From the NCBI GenBank assembly GCA_029339505.1, contig JAQISU010000097.1, positions 2,262,501 to 2,326,500 of the forward strand: a DNA stretch of 64,000 nt, read 5' to 3'. The notes under the pieces are model-generated. The model worked only from the letters and a program-made list of their open reading frames with translations, had not been told where the DNA came from and ran no database searches. This document shows, in pieces, positions 22,450 to 35,769 of this stretch. How positions within the stretch are numbered: the stretch's first letter is position 1; each line of letters opens with the position of its first letter. The translations under genes were made by a program, and so were the position numbers. The stretch comes from Unio delphinus. Lineage: Eukaryota > Mollusca > Bivalvia > Unionida > Unionidae.

Positions 22450-22735
22450 CCAATGTTGAAATCCACATAATGATACATTTGTATAGCTAGACAATACAGT
22501 ACCTGAACTTTTATTTCATGTTATGCCTTGTTCATATTTCCGATTACTGTATATAGTTTTTTTTCTTCAAACATCACTTATCTATCAGGTACAATCCCGA
22601 TTTTAAAACCAGTGCAGTAGGAAAAGTTTCTTTTGCTTAAGCATGTTATAAGGCTGTCTAATTGCAAAGAAGGTGACATTTATCAAGCAGTGATAAAGAG
22701 AACTCTTTAGATAAAATAAATAAATGTACTTCCAC
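22450..22735. other. Spacer with no recognised gene
   Basis: AT-rich sequence between element A and a small minisatellite. Nothing recognised. Confidence 0.5.
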
Positions 22736-22769
22736 TACTTTTGTTTATACTCTTCCTGCATAAATAGCA

Positions 22770-22955
22770 GAGCAAGGTAATGTAATTGTTGTAGCATGCG
22801 TGTGTAGCAAAGTAATGTAATTGTTGTAGCAAAGTAATGTAATTGTTGTTGCATGCGTGTGTAGCAAAGTAATATAATTGTTGTAGCAAAGTATTGTAAT
22901 TGTTGTTGCATGCGTGTGTAGCAAAGTAATGTAATTGTTGTAGCATGCGTGTGTG
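22770..22955. repeat. Compound minisatellite (24/35-bp units)
   Basis: Units of GTAGCAAAGTAATGTAATTG plus TTGTAGCATGCGTGT, with a short form lacking the GCATGCGTGT part. Confidence 0.9.
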
Positions 22956-23224
22956 TGTTTAAGGGATAGAAAAAGTCAGAACAAGAGAGCAATGGCATAA
23001 AGTGTTTTGATAAAATTCAGTGAAAGTTAATATTGTAAAACTGCACCTACGCAAAACTAGCATAGATCTGTGTGGGTTTTATGAAATTTATTTATCCATT
23101 ACAAAACTACATACAAGTTGAAAATGCATGAAAATTTATTCCTTACAAAGCTACATATGAGCTGACATTTCTGGAGCATTCTTCTCTCGTCTGGTACTTT
23201 AACCAAACTTATACCAAAACTGCT

Positions 23225-26200
23225 CTACCAGCCAAACGATTCCATAAATAATGGATCCAGGGTAGTTGAGGCTCGATTAGACCACTTGTTTCCTCCCAAA
23301 TTTTCCACATAAACAAAACCCTCTGGTAAGACGGAAGTACTTCCAACAATGTCAAATTCATCATTTACTGTACAAATCTCCATTTCTGGGCTTTCCATAA
23401 ACTGACTGTCTGGATTGCTTACAGTAGTACTATCCATCTCAACTTCATTACAATTCTGAGAAAATACTTTGATGTGACCAGTAGAATCTGTCCAAATAGC
23501 CCCTTCACCCAACAGATTGATCAACTTTGGCTTCTCTAATGTTTCCTTTGAATCCAGAGAATCTATCCTAGCTGATCTTTCCTCAAATATTTGAATCTGC
23601 TTTTTGGAATCAGTAATAACAAACTCTTCCCCTTTAATCAACTCTATGGGATTTGTCCAAGTGTGTTTTTCAGCAGCTTCTTCTATCTGATGTAAGAATC
23701 CCTCGCCCATTTCACTAACTTGATCAGAAATGGATGTTCCAACATGTCCTCCCCTTAATTTCTGTTCGGCAGCTGGTTCGATCACTTCTTCCCTAATCTG
23801 AGTTGTACTGATTATCTGGGCATTTTTATTTTCTTGAGAACTGTCATCTCCTTGATTCCCAGACGTATTGGTCATGTTACATGTCATTCCCACTAAAAAT
23901 GTTTGATTTCTTTCTGATGTAAGGTCCATGGGAGTGTCATTCCATACACACCTGCCTTCTTGCTGTAATCTCACCTGATCTGAATATTTGGTGCTGTAAG
24001 CATGGAATGACTGTTCGCTCTGGATAGAATTACTGATATTTTCTTTGTAGGATTGATCAATTAAGCAAGAAATATGGTTTCTTATCTTTTCTATTACCTT
24101 CTGTTTTAAGCATGCCACAACATGTTTTAAACTTTCCTTTTCATGACATGAATCCAATGTTTTCCGAGACTTGAATAGTGTTATTCCTATGGCTTGAATC
24201 AATTGCTGTTTTGAGCAAATCAGCAGCACGATTGCATGGATGCTGATCAAAAGAACTTCCTGATTCAAATAGTAAACTTATTGCATTTCCGCTCAAATTC
24301 TGAATTTTTAAATGAGAAGCGTCATCTATTAGATAAGCCATGGGCTGTGTTTGGGGCTTGGAAAAATTTACGATTGACCTGCAGGACTGACAACACTGGT
24401 CTGATACAGCAGCTGATGCATCTTTAGATAAATGACAATTCTTGCTGCTTCATATTCACTATGCTGGGCGACAATGGCAGATGTGAAACTTTTCTGTAAT
24501 TCCTCCGAGTTACGATTGGCTCCAGAAACTACCGCAAGCTCATTTGGTTGCACAGGTTTTTTTGGGTTTTTATACTGTATGTTAAAATAGGCACATCCAT
24601 TTTGCCACACTTGTGTGTTAATACTTCTTTTCCTGACTGAATATTATTTTGCACATGGTGCACTGGACTACATTCACTACATGCTGATCAGACCCAGGGT
24701 CGTAAATGAATTTCTTTTTGCATACACGACAGGGCGTGATATTACAGACTTTGTTCCGAATTACTACTTGGGAACCACTTGGCAAATTAGCGACTAATAT
24801 AGATGTGTCAGGTTCAGACTGGTCTTCTGTCTCTTTAGGCACGTTGTTTTGGGAAGTATTTTTCATAAGACTATAAATTTGGCCATCAGCCCCAATTGAA
24901 TAATTTTCAAATGCATTATGGAATCGCTGATCTGTAAGCCCAGGTGTTAATACACACTGTTTCTCCTCACACATCTAATGACCTGTCTGGTCTTGGGGTA
25001 TCTGGACAAAACCATGTATGACCTGATCACCTTCTGTGCTAGTATGTTTCAGAGGCGAAGATCCTCTTTCTGTATTGACCTGTTGAAACAAAAACTGATG
25101 TGATTGGTTTTGTGCAGGACTTATTGTAACAATCAATGGAGGCTTTTTCAATAGGTCACTTAATATCCTGTGATTCTTTCGCACCAGAGACTCCTTATGT
25201 CCAGAAAAAGAATCTGGGAATACAGATTGTTGAGAATTGTATTGTATGACTTGACTATCTGCAGACACAGTAAGAGTGTACTGTGACTTGGAAGCATCTT
25301 TTCGGGGAAGAAACTGCAATAATGCTGCCTAATGGTCTTGGCTATATACAGAATCATTTGTCATAGCCCTTGATGAGTTGCTGCTAAATGGATCCTGAGT
25401 GTTCTGTTTTTGAAAAGAACAGTTTTCTGCCATCAGCTGAGCTATTGCGGCATGACGGTACTGAATGGGTTCTGAATAAATTGTCTCTGTGGTTGTTTGT
25501 GATGTATTATGCATTGTTAGATGATTATCTCGAGGTACATACATTCCATCATTTTCCACAAGATTCAACACATTTTCTAAATCAAGTGAATCAAATTGAT
25601 TTTTAATGAATGGCTTCGGTGGTTCCATGGTGGTTGAATTGATTCGACATGCAGCATTATATTTAGTACTTTTTGTATCCATAACCAGAGGTTCTATTTT
25701 CGTTACCGAAATATCTTCACTGTTGCTCTCTATAACAGAATGTGGTGAGGTATTCTGAGAGCAAGTACAAGTAACTGTATTTCCTTGTAAAATTCCAAAA
25801 TCTTGGAGAACAGAATAATCATCTTTTGTTTTTATTTTTGGAATTACCGGTATATGATTTTCAATGATATGTCTCATCAGCATTTTCATTTTCAAAAAGT
25901 CTTGACCACAAACTGCGCAATTCAGTACACATTTTCTATTTAAACTGATTTGATTCTTTAAGAATTTCATCTGACTGAATCGACGGCTACAGGCATGACA
26001 CTTGTATGTTTTATATCTCCAGCCTGATTGAATATTGAAATTCACCTGATGCCGCTTCAACAAGTGTTCAGTTTGAAATATTCTATCACACCTTTCACAT
26101 TTAAATGACTCCAGGTGATGAAATGACTGATGAAGCAAATGTTTCCTGAATATGAATTCATTTGCAAAAAGGTAGCCACAAATTTCACAAAGCACACAAT

Positions 26201-26609
26201 CATGTGCAGTACGTTTTGGCACATAGGAAGATTCTGACCGGGGGAATTTTTCATCAGCATCAATTCTTGTCAATTTGACTGATAGTACTTTCTTGGCGGC
26301 AACAAGCAATTTAAAATCGACTTGATTGACCAATACAGACATTTTGTTGCTATCTTGAGGCTTTTCTTGCATTGGAACTATTTCCCTAGAGCATTCTTTT
26401 TTTTTTTTTTTACAGTTATCCAAGTTGTCTTCATTCTTCTTCCCATCATATATTTGATATATCCAAAGTTTCATCAATATATTTTCCACAGCTTCCTGAC
26501 AAGAAACATCCCAATTTATTAAAGGTATTTTTCTACATTGGTCCACATAAAAGAGATGCTTCTTCTTTATTTTCATAATCTTGTTTATAACTGTCTTGAA
26601 AAAATTCAT
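23225..26609 (-). pseudogene. C2H2 zinc-finger protein gene, broken
   Basis: A 426-codon open frame from 26,609 encodes a Lys-rich start and four finger-like units: CEICGYLFANEF with a paired H-H end; CERCDRIFQTEHLLKRH lacking its last His; CHACSRRFSQMKFLKN lacking both His; CAVCGQDFLKMKMLMRHIIENH, complete. The same frame continues past two TAG codons (25,329-25,331 and 24,975-24,977) with coding-like sequence and one more Cys-rich unit (CRVCKKKF, then CTMCKIIF). It stops at 24,618 and then alternates between two frames down to 23,225. There are no introns across 3.4 kb. An intron-containing live gene is a less likely reading because sequence on both sides of each break stays coding-like. 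Function of the intact parent is unknown. Confidence 0.65.
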
Positions 26610-26619
26610 TCATTTTTTA

Positions 26620-27198
26620 AATATATTTCTGCAATTTAAAACATCATATCAATCATTCCTATGAATATGTAACTGGCTTCTCTTCTTGTATCCAACACCG
26701 ACTTTTGCATTTCTTAGAATCTGTTGCCTATTCTATGTACTCACTAAAATCCCTCCAAAGGAAAACACATCAGACTAGTTCTTCAACTTGATACTGATTA
26801 AATTGTTCTGCACTGTCAGCCTCTTCACAATTTGTCAATGGTGGGTATTCAACTTTCAATCTGAAAGGAATGAAAAGAACAATGCCAGAATTACTGACAG
26901 AATAGAGTTCCCATCTGTACTCACAGACCCATATTGCACAATCAGCCTGCAGATCTGGGTCTATGCATTTTGTTAGGAATTATCAGTAGAACAAACAGCA
27001 CAGACAACAATCTGCAGGACCATTAAGACAATCCGGATTTTTGGTCTCAAAAATTAACTTGTAAACATGTATTTACGGTAAAATAAGTAAAGTAAGAGTA
27101 AATTACAGATTTTTTGTCTCTTAAACTTAGAGCATCAAAACTTCTCATATAAGTTTATTGCAAAGTTTCAACCAGATGTAGTAACAAAATATTTTCTA
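26620..27198. other. Spacer with no recognised gene
   Basis: Region 5' of the broken zinc-finger gene. No motif recognised. Confidence 0.4.
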
Positions 27199-30100
27199 AG
27201 TGTCAAAACTTTACTAACGTATCACAAGAACAAGTGCCATAACTTTACTAACGTATCACAAGAACACGTGTCATAACTTTTCTATAGTATCACAAGAACA
27301 AGTGTCATAACTTTACTATAGTATCACAAGAACAAGTGTCATAACTTTTCTATAGTATCACAAGAACAAGTGTCATAAATTCACTATAGAATCACAAGAA
27401 CAAGTGTCATAACTTTACTAAAGTATCACAACAAGTGCCAACAATTTACTATAGTATCACAAGTACCAATACTTTACTATAGAATCACAAGAAGTGTCAT
27501 AACTTTTCTATAGTATCACAAGAACAAGTGCCAAAACTTTACTAACGTATCACAAGAACAAGTGTCATAACTTTACTATAGTATCACAAGAACAAGTGTC
27601 ATAACTTTACGATAGTATCACAAGAACAAGTGTCATATCTTTACTATAGTATCACAAGAAGTGTCATTACTTTTCTATAGTATCACAAGAACAAGTGCCA
27701 AAACGTTGCTATCATATCACAAGAACAAGTGTCATAACCTTACTATAGTATCACAAGAACAAGTGCCATAACTTTTATATAGTATAACAGGAACAAGTAT
27801 CATAGACTCATAACTTTACTATAGTATGAGAAGAACAAGTGCCATAACTTGACTATAGTATCACAACAAGTGTCATAACTTGACTATAGTATCACAACAA
27901 GTGCCAAAATGTTTCTATTGTATCACAAGAACAAGTGCCATAACATTATTATAGTATCACAAGAACAAGTGCCAAAATGTTTCTATAATATCACAAGAAC
28001 AAGTGTCATAACATTATTATAGTATCACAAGAACAAGTGCCAAAACATTACTATAGTATCACAAGAACAAGTGTCATAACATTACTATAGTATCACAAGA
28101 ACAAGTGTCATAACATTACCATAGTATCACAAGAACAAGTGTCATAACATTATTATAGTATCACAAGAACAAGTGCCATAACTTTTCTATAGTATCACAA
28201 GAACAAGTGTCATAACTTCACTATAGTATCACAAGAACAAGTGTCATAACTTTACTAAAGTATCACAACAAGTGCCATAACTTGACTATAGTATCACAAC
28301 AAGTGCCAACACTTTACTATAGTATCACAAAGACAAGTGCCATAACATTACTATAGTATCACAAGAAGTGTCATAACTTTACTATAGTATGACAAGAACA
28401 AGTGCCATAACTTTGATATAGTATAACAGGAACAAGTATCATAGACTCATAACTTTACTATAGTATGAGAAGAACAAGTGCCATAACTTTACTATAGTAT
28501 CACAACAAGTGCCATAACTTGACTATAGTATCACAACAAGTGCCAAAATGTTTCTATTGTATCACAAGAACAAGTGCCATAACATTATTATAGTATCACA
28601 AGAACAAGTGCCAAAATGTTTCTATAATATCACAAGAACAAGTGTCATAACATTATTATAGTATCACAAGAACAAGTGCCAAAACATTACTATAGTATTA
28701 CAAGAACAAGTGTCATAACATTACTATAGTATCACAAGAACAAGTGTCATAACATTACCATAGTATCACAAGAACAAGTGTCATAACATTATTATAGTAT
28801 CACAAGAACAAGTGCCATAACTTTTCTATAGTATCACAAGAACAAGTGTCATAGCTTCACTATAGTATCACAAGAACAAGTGTCATAACTTTACTAAAGT
28901 ATCACAACAAGTGCCATAACTTGACTATAGTATCACAACAAGTGCCAACACTTTACTATAGTATCACAAAGACAAGTGCCATAACATTACTATAGTATCA
29001 CAATAACAAGTGCCAAAATGTTTCTATTGTATCACAAGAACAAGTGTCATAACATTATTATAGTATCACAAGAACAAGTGCCAAAATGTTTCTATAATAT
29101 CACAAGAACAAGTGTCATAAAATTATTATAGTATCACAAGAACAAGTGCCAAAACATTACTACAGTATCACAAGAACAAGTGTCATAACATTACTATAGT
29201 ATCACAAGAACAAGTGTCATAACATTACCATAGTATCACAAGAACAAGTGTCATAACATTATTATAGTATCACAAGAACAAGTGCCATAACTTTTCTATA
29301 GTATCACAAGAACAAGTGTCATAACTTCACTATAGTATCACAAGAACAAGTGTCATAACTTTACTAAAGTATCACAACAAGTGCCATAACTTGACTATAG
29401 TATCACAACAAGTGCCAACACTTTACTATAGTATCACAAAGACAAGTGCCAAAATGTTTCTATTGTATCACAAGAACAAGTGTCATAACATTCTTATAGT
29501 ATCACAAGAACAAGTGCCAAAATATTTCTATTATATCACAAGAACAAGTGTCATAACATTATTATAGTATCACAAGAACAAGTGCCAAAACATTACTATA
29601 GTATCACAAGAACAAGTGTCATAACATTACTATAGTATCACAAGAACAAGTGTCATAACATTACCATAGTATCACAAGAACAAGTGTCATAACATTATTA
29701 TAGTATCACAAGAACAAGTGCCATAACTTTTCTATAGTATCACAAGAACAAGTGTCATAACTTCACTATAGTATCACAAGAACAAGTGTCAAAACTTTAC
29801 TAAAGTATCACAACAAGTGCCAACAATTTACTATAGTATCACAAGTATCAATACTTTACTATAGAATCACAAGAAGTGTCATAACTTTTCTATAGTATCA
29901 CAAGAACAAGTGCCAAAACTTTACTAACGTATCACAAGAACAAGTGTCATAACTTTACTATAGTATCACAAGAACAAGTGTCATAACATTACTATAGTAT
30001 CACAAGAACAAGTGCCATAACTTGACTATAGTATCACAACAAGTGCCATAACTTGACTATAGTATCACAACAAGTGCCAACACTTTACTATAGTATCACA

Positions 30101-33100
30101 AAGACAAGTGCCATAACATTACTATAGTATCACAAGAACAAGTGCCAAAATGTTTCTATAATATCACAAGAACAAGTGTCATAACATTATTATAGTATCA
30201 CAAGAACAAGTGCCAAAACATTACTATAGTATCACAAGAACAAGTGTCATAACATTATTATAGTATCACAAGAACAAGTGTCATAACATTACCATAGTAT
30301 CACAAGAACAAGTGTCATAACATTATTATAGTATCACAAGAACAAGTGCTATAACTTTATTATAGTATCACAACAAGTGCAGAATCTTTACTATAGTATC
30401 ACAGGAACAAGTGGCATAAGTTTACTATAGTATCACAAGTGCCAAAACCTTTTTATAGTATCACAAGAACAAGTGCCATAACTTTAATATACTATCACTA
30501 TAACAAGTGCCATAACTTTACTATAGCATCACAACAAGTGCCATAACTTTACTATAGTATCACAAGAACAAGTGTGAAAATTTTACTATAGTATCACAAG
30601 AACAAGTGGAATAAATTTAATATAGAATCACAACAAGTGCCAAAACTTTTTTTATAGTATCATAAGAATGAGTGTCATAACTTTACTATAATATGACAAG
30701 AACAAGTGCCATAACTTTAATATAGTATCAAGACAAGTGCCAAAACTTTACTATAGTATCACAACAATCGCCAAAACTTTTAAATAGTATCACAAGAATG
30801 AGTGTCATAACTTTACTATAGTATGACAAGAACAAGTGCCATAACTTTACTATAGTATCATGACAGGTGCCAAAACGTTACTATAGTATGACAGGAACAA
30901 GTGCCATAACTTTTATATACCGGTAGTATCACAAGAACAAGTGTCATAACTATAGTATCACAAGAACAAGTGTCATAACATTACTATAGTATCACAAGAA
31001 CAAGTGTCATAACGTTACCATAGTATCACAAGAACAAGTGTGAAAACTTTACAATAGTATCACAAGAACAAGTGCCATAACATTAATATAGTATCACAAC
31101 AAGTGTCAACACGTTACTATAGTATGTCAGGAACAAGTGCCATAACTTTTATATACAGGTAGTATCACAAGAACAAGTGTCATAACTTTAGTGTCACAAA
31201 GAACAAGTGTCAAAACTTTACTATAGTATCACAAGAACAAGTGTCATAACTTTAGTATCACAACAAGTGCCAACACTTTACTATAGTATCACAACGAGTG
31301 CCAACACTTTACTATAGTATCACAAGAAGTGTCATAACTTTACTATAGTATCACAAGAATAAGTGTTATAACTTTACTATGGTATCACAAGAACAAGTAC
31401 CAAAATTTTACTATAGCATCACAAGAACAAGTGCCATAACTTTACTATAGTATTACAAGAACAAGTGTCGTAACATTACTATAGTATCACAACAAGTGCC
31501 AAAAGTTTACCATAGTATTGCAATAACAAGTGTCATAACTTTACCATATTATGACAAGAACAAGTGTGAAAACTTTACTATAGTATCACCAGAACAAGTG
31601 CCATAACTTTAATGTAGTATCACAACAAGTGCCAAAATGTTACTATAGTATGACAGGAACAAGTGCCATAACTTTTATATACCGGAAGCATCACAAGAAC
31701 AAGTGTCTTAACTTTGGTATCACAAAGAACAAGTGTCGAAACGTTACCATAGTATCACAATAACAAGGTGTCATAACTTTAGTATCACAATAAGTGCCAA
31801 CACTTTACTATAGTATCACAACAAGTGCCAACACTTTACTATAGTATCACAAGAAGTGTCATCACTTTACTATAGTATGACAAGAATAAGTGTTATAACT
31901 TTACTATAGTATCACAAGAACAAATGCCATAACTTTACTATAGTATCACAACAAGTGCCAAAACTTTACCATAGTATCACAAGAGCAAGTGTGAAAACTT
32001 TACTATAGTATCACAAGAACAAGTGCCATAACTTTAAGGTAGTATCACAACAAGTGCCAAAATGTTACTATAGTATGACAGGAACAAGTGCCATAACTTT
32101 TATATACCGGAAGCATGACAAGAACAAGTGTCTTAACTTTGGTATCACAAAGAACAAGTGTCAAAACTTTACTATAGTATCACAAGAACAAGGTGTCATA
32201 ACTTTAGTATCACAACTAGGGCCAACACTTTACTATAGTGTCACAAGAAGAAGTGTCATAATTTTACTATAGTATTACAAGAACAAGGTGACATAACTTT
32301 AGTATCACAACAAGGGCCAACACTTTACTATAGTATCACAAGAAGAAGTGTCATAACTTTACTATAGTATCACAAGAAGTGTCATAACTTTACTATAGTA
32401 TCACAAGAAGAAGTGCCAAAACTTTACTATAGTATTACAAGAACAAGTGCCATAACTTTACTATAGTATCACAACAAGTGCCAAAACTTTACCATAGTAT
32501 CACAAGAACAAGTGACATAACTTTACTATAGTATCACAAGAACAAGTGCCATAAATTTACTATAGTATCACAAGAACAAGTGCCATAACATTAATATAGT
32601 ATCACAACAAGTGCCAAAATGTTACTATAGTATGACAAGAACAAGTGCCATAACTTTTATATACCGGTAGTATCACAAGAACCAGTGTCATAACTTTAGT
32701 ATCACAAAGAACAAGTGTCAAAACTTTACTATAGTATCACAAGAACAAGTATCATAACTTTACTATAGTATCACAGGAATAAGTGTTATAACTTTACTAT
32801 AGTATCACAAGAACAAGTGCCATAACTTTACTATAGTATCACAATAACAAGTGTCATAACATTACTATGGTATCACAACAAGTGCCAAAATTTTACCATA
32901 GTATCACAAGAACAAGTGTCATAACTTTACTATAGTATCACAAGAACAAGTGCCATAATGTTACTATAGTATCACAAGAACAAGTGTCATAACTTTACTG
33001 TATTATCAGAAGAACAAGTGTCATGACAGGTACCAAAACGTTACTATAGTATGACAAGAACAAGTGCCATAACTTTGAAATACCGGTAGTATCACAAGAA

Positions 33101-33180
33101 GTGTCATAACTTTACTATAGTATCACAAGAACAAGTGTCATAAATTGTATATAGTATCACAAGAACATGTGTCATTACTA
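27199..33180. repeat. 6-kb satellite of 34-bp units
   Basis: About 180 tandem units close to CAAGTGTCATAACTTTACTA plus TAGTATCACAAGAA. A 31-bp form lacks three bases (CACAACAAG instead of CACAAGAACAAG). Larger blocks recur: the variant with CATAGACTCATAAC appears near 27,800 and 28,440, and the AAAATGTTTCTAT variant near 27,906, 28,545, 29,018 and 29,452. Past about 30,350 the units are more diverged and a variant with TATACCGG appears. No gene. Confidence 0.97.
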
Positions 33181-33926
33181 ACACACAGTGTAGCTCTACA
33201 ATATAAGACACGCATATGTACTTTTTGTTTTGAGGCACGATTTACCCAATTACACCCAAATATTGCCTAAATATACCCAAATACTGTCCAGATACAAGCA
33301 TGTGAAACATTTATAACTAAAGAGATTTTAAATTCATCGCAAAGTTAAGTTCTGGGTTAAAATCAAATACGTTAAATTACTAAAGCATTTAGAAATTCTT
33401 TGTTTCGTTCCATTCTATGCAATCTCCGACTATTTAAATAATTCGTCCTAATTATTGCGTGTTCATTTTAATATACACAAAATAAACTCGTTAACGTAAC
33501 ATTATATCTGTGTGTGTGTGTACCATCAGAGTCTGTATTTTTAAGCAGAAATAAACATCAAGTAAATAAAGAAAACATTTGACCATACAAAGGCAGTTCA
33601 GATACAGAATGTAGATAGACAAAACAAAATAGCATACACATAGCGAAAATCATTGGTCACGATCACTGGAAATAAGGACTCAATGGGTGATAGTACAAAC
33701 CATATAAGTTAATAAGTTATTAATATTATAGAATAATGTAATCAAGTATTAGGAGAGGGGGAATAAGGGGCCTGTATATACAGGAACCTCAGAGAATAAT
33801 TCGTCCAAGAAAGTAGCAAATTAAGAAAAACTATAGCAACTATAAACGATCATATAAACACATTTTCTATTCAAAAATCTGTTTTATTTTTTTATACGTA
33901 AAATCACCACATAAATACACTGGCGA

Positions 33927-34001
33927 TTGATTCTAGGAAAATGAATGTATACACTCACCATGTTATATGGTGAGTGTATACATTAATTTACCCAGAATCA
34001 A
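33927..34001. repeat. Long hairpin palindrome
   Basis: Perfect 18-bp arms (AATGTATACACTCACCAT and its complement, 33,944-33,961 and 33,967-33,984) around a 5-nt loop. They are extended by outer matching blocks TTGATTCT/AGAATCAA at 33,927-33,934 and 33,994-34,001. It lies inside the inverted-repeat element. Confidence 0.9.
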
Positions 34002-34079
34002 GTGTGTGTGCATCAATATTAGTGGATGGGAACAGGAACACAACAAGTCTTTGAATGTTTGGAACAAAGAGACATGCTG

Positions 34080-34092
34080 GGGGGGGGGGGGG
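34080..34092. repeat. Poly-G tract
   Basis: About 12-13 consecutive G, rare in this AT-rich sequence; a possible G-quadruplex or assembly-length uncertainty. Confidence 0.9.
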
Positions 34093-34564
34093 AAACATTT
34101 GAGAATAATAGTTAATTATATATAAATGTTGAAGGTGTGTCAACAAAGAAAAATTAACATTATTGTATAATATAGTTTAACTGTTATCTGCAATTAAGTA
34201 TGCAAATTTGGGACATGTATATGTTGTCCCGGACTTTGTCGATAATTTCTGAGAAAATGTTAATTGGAGATGTTCATAACGTTTTGTGCAACAAATTTCT
34301 AGTTGTTTTAGTCATTTAACGTAAATAATTTGACCCAGAACTGAACTTCACAATGAATTAAAAAAATTATTTAATAGTAAATGTATCACGTGCATGTCTC
34401 TGGACAGTATTTGGGTAGTGTTTGGGAGTATTTGGGCATTATTTGGGTATATTTGGGCATTATTTCGATAAATCGTGCCACCCCTTTTTGTTTTAGCGCT
34501 ATGACGCCGATCCATAAATATAGCGTCGATGTCGTAAAATTGACACTTAGGACTGAACCACAAG

Positions 34565-34705
34565 GGTTCGTTACAAAGAAAATTATGAGTATCCGTCCAT
34601 GAATTAAGGGTTGCGTAGGGAGGGGGTTGTAGCCTGTAACACAATACTATTGCAGGTTATACACCTCCCTCCCCATTCCTTGACGGATACTCTTTGTAAC
34701 GAACC
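34565..34705. mobile_element. 141-bp foldback element
   Basis: The two halves are inverted copies. GGTTCGTTACAAAG (34,565-34,578) pairs perfectly with 34,692-34,705; AGTATCCGTC (34,588-34,597) pairs with 34,682-34,691; the G-rich GGGAGGGGGTTGTAGCCTG half pairs with the C-rich half near 34,655-34,677. This is typical of a small foldback MITE or two inverted copies of one repeat. Confidence 0.75.
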
Positions 34706-34809
34706 ACTGTGCACCTTACTCGCACTGTCGCAGGTTACAAACCAACTCATCGATGACTCCGATCTACTTCATTGCTTCTTGTCTTACACACGGAAATAGA
34801 GGCCACAAC

Positions 34810-35500
34810 TCAACTTCCGATATATTCCGAATGAATGCAATTAGATCGTGATTGCTTCAGTGATTGGTTCTTTCCTACATGTCGACCTAACCCGGCAATT
34901 ATGAAATCGGAATCTCCTCGGTATTTTCCGTCAATTCGGTGCCCTGTTCCGATCATTACCATATGCTGAAGATAGCGTGACATTTGCCGGGAAAATATTA
35001 AAAGTTGTTTTTAACATGTTAATTACATTGCTGTTGTTGTTTTTTTTCCTTAGAGTTTTCTACATAGATATATAGGTGAGTTCTGGTTGTGTATAAAAAA
35101 ATTAAATTATGTACTTATTTGGTGAATATGTGACTAATTACCCGACTTTAGACTGAGATGTTAAAGATTGCTTTGTAAATTTTTCTCTTAATGTTTAATA
35201 CTGTTTGGTTCTTCGATCTCATATAGAATGTACACTGTCAAGAAAGCAAAGGATTAACTTGGTTAATTATTGTGTAATTATTAATTGTCACTAGTTTGCA
35301 TAACAAAGTTTTATTCAAAATGTATACGTGTTATGACATGTATAGTTAACTGCACAGAACTAACAATGTGATGTCGATGGGTGGATTTGGTTATGCAAAA
35401 CTTTACTCTTTGTAAATGAAAGGTATTTTATTTGGTTAGCTTCACTTTTTAATGCTCGCTGTGCGTGTGTTGTGAACATGAAATGATTAAAACACACTGT
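34810..35500. other. Spacer with no recognised gene
   Basis: No open frame or repeat of note. Confidence 0.45.
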
Positions 35501-35504
35501 TACA

Positions 35505-35700
35505 GAAGATCACAATATCATTTTGTTAGACCAAACTGGTTCAAGCAAACGTTTTATGGTGAAGGAAATACAAAATAAGTTGTCTGTAGCCGGCAAAAAT
35601 GTCAGTGTAAGTGGCACAGCAGTCATTGCAGCATTGAATGTGAAAGGATGCACAGTGCATTCCTGGTCTGGCATTGGTGAGGTAGATATGGAAGTGGTAA
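35505..35700 (+). pseudogene. Pif1-type helicase fragment
   Basis: A short open frame reads DQTGSSKRFMVKEIQNKL, then GKNVSVSGTAVIAALNVKGC, then TVHSWSGIG. This is the Walker A and following motif Ia region of Pif1 helicases (G-x-x-G-x-GKS, then TGIAALxxGGxTIHSW) with the P-loop lysine and glycines already mutated. The remaining helicase motifs are not found downstream. It is a decayed fragment of a host or Helitron-borne Pif1 gene, or of a further viral insertion. Confidence 0.7.
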
Positions 35701-35769
35701 ACTTTGTAGAAAACTTCTCACTGATTCACAAAAACCAAGTATTTTTAAAGCATGCTGTCTAATAATTTA

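Larger units (their letters stand above)
33218..34492. mobile_element. Candidate non-autonomous inverted-repeat element
   Basis: 33,218-33,312 and 34,381-34,492 are imperfect inverted copies of about 95-110 bp. Both contain GGCACGATTTA, AATATACCCAAATA and CCCAAATACTGTCCAGA in order (right copy read on the reverse strand). Within each arm a short ACCCAAATA-type motif repeats three to five times, like subterminal transposase sites. The 1.1-kb interior has no transposase, only a hairpin (33,944-33,984) and a poly-G run. This looks like a MITE-type or foldback element; the family is unknown. Confidence 0.6.

Noticed and set aside
27199..33180. Array of regulatory or piRNA-like units
   Set aside because: Ordinary satellite variation explains the pattern; no evidence of transcription in the sequence itself.
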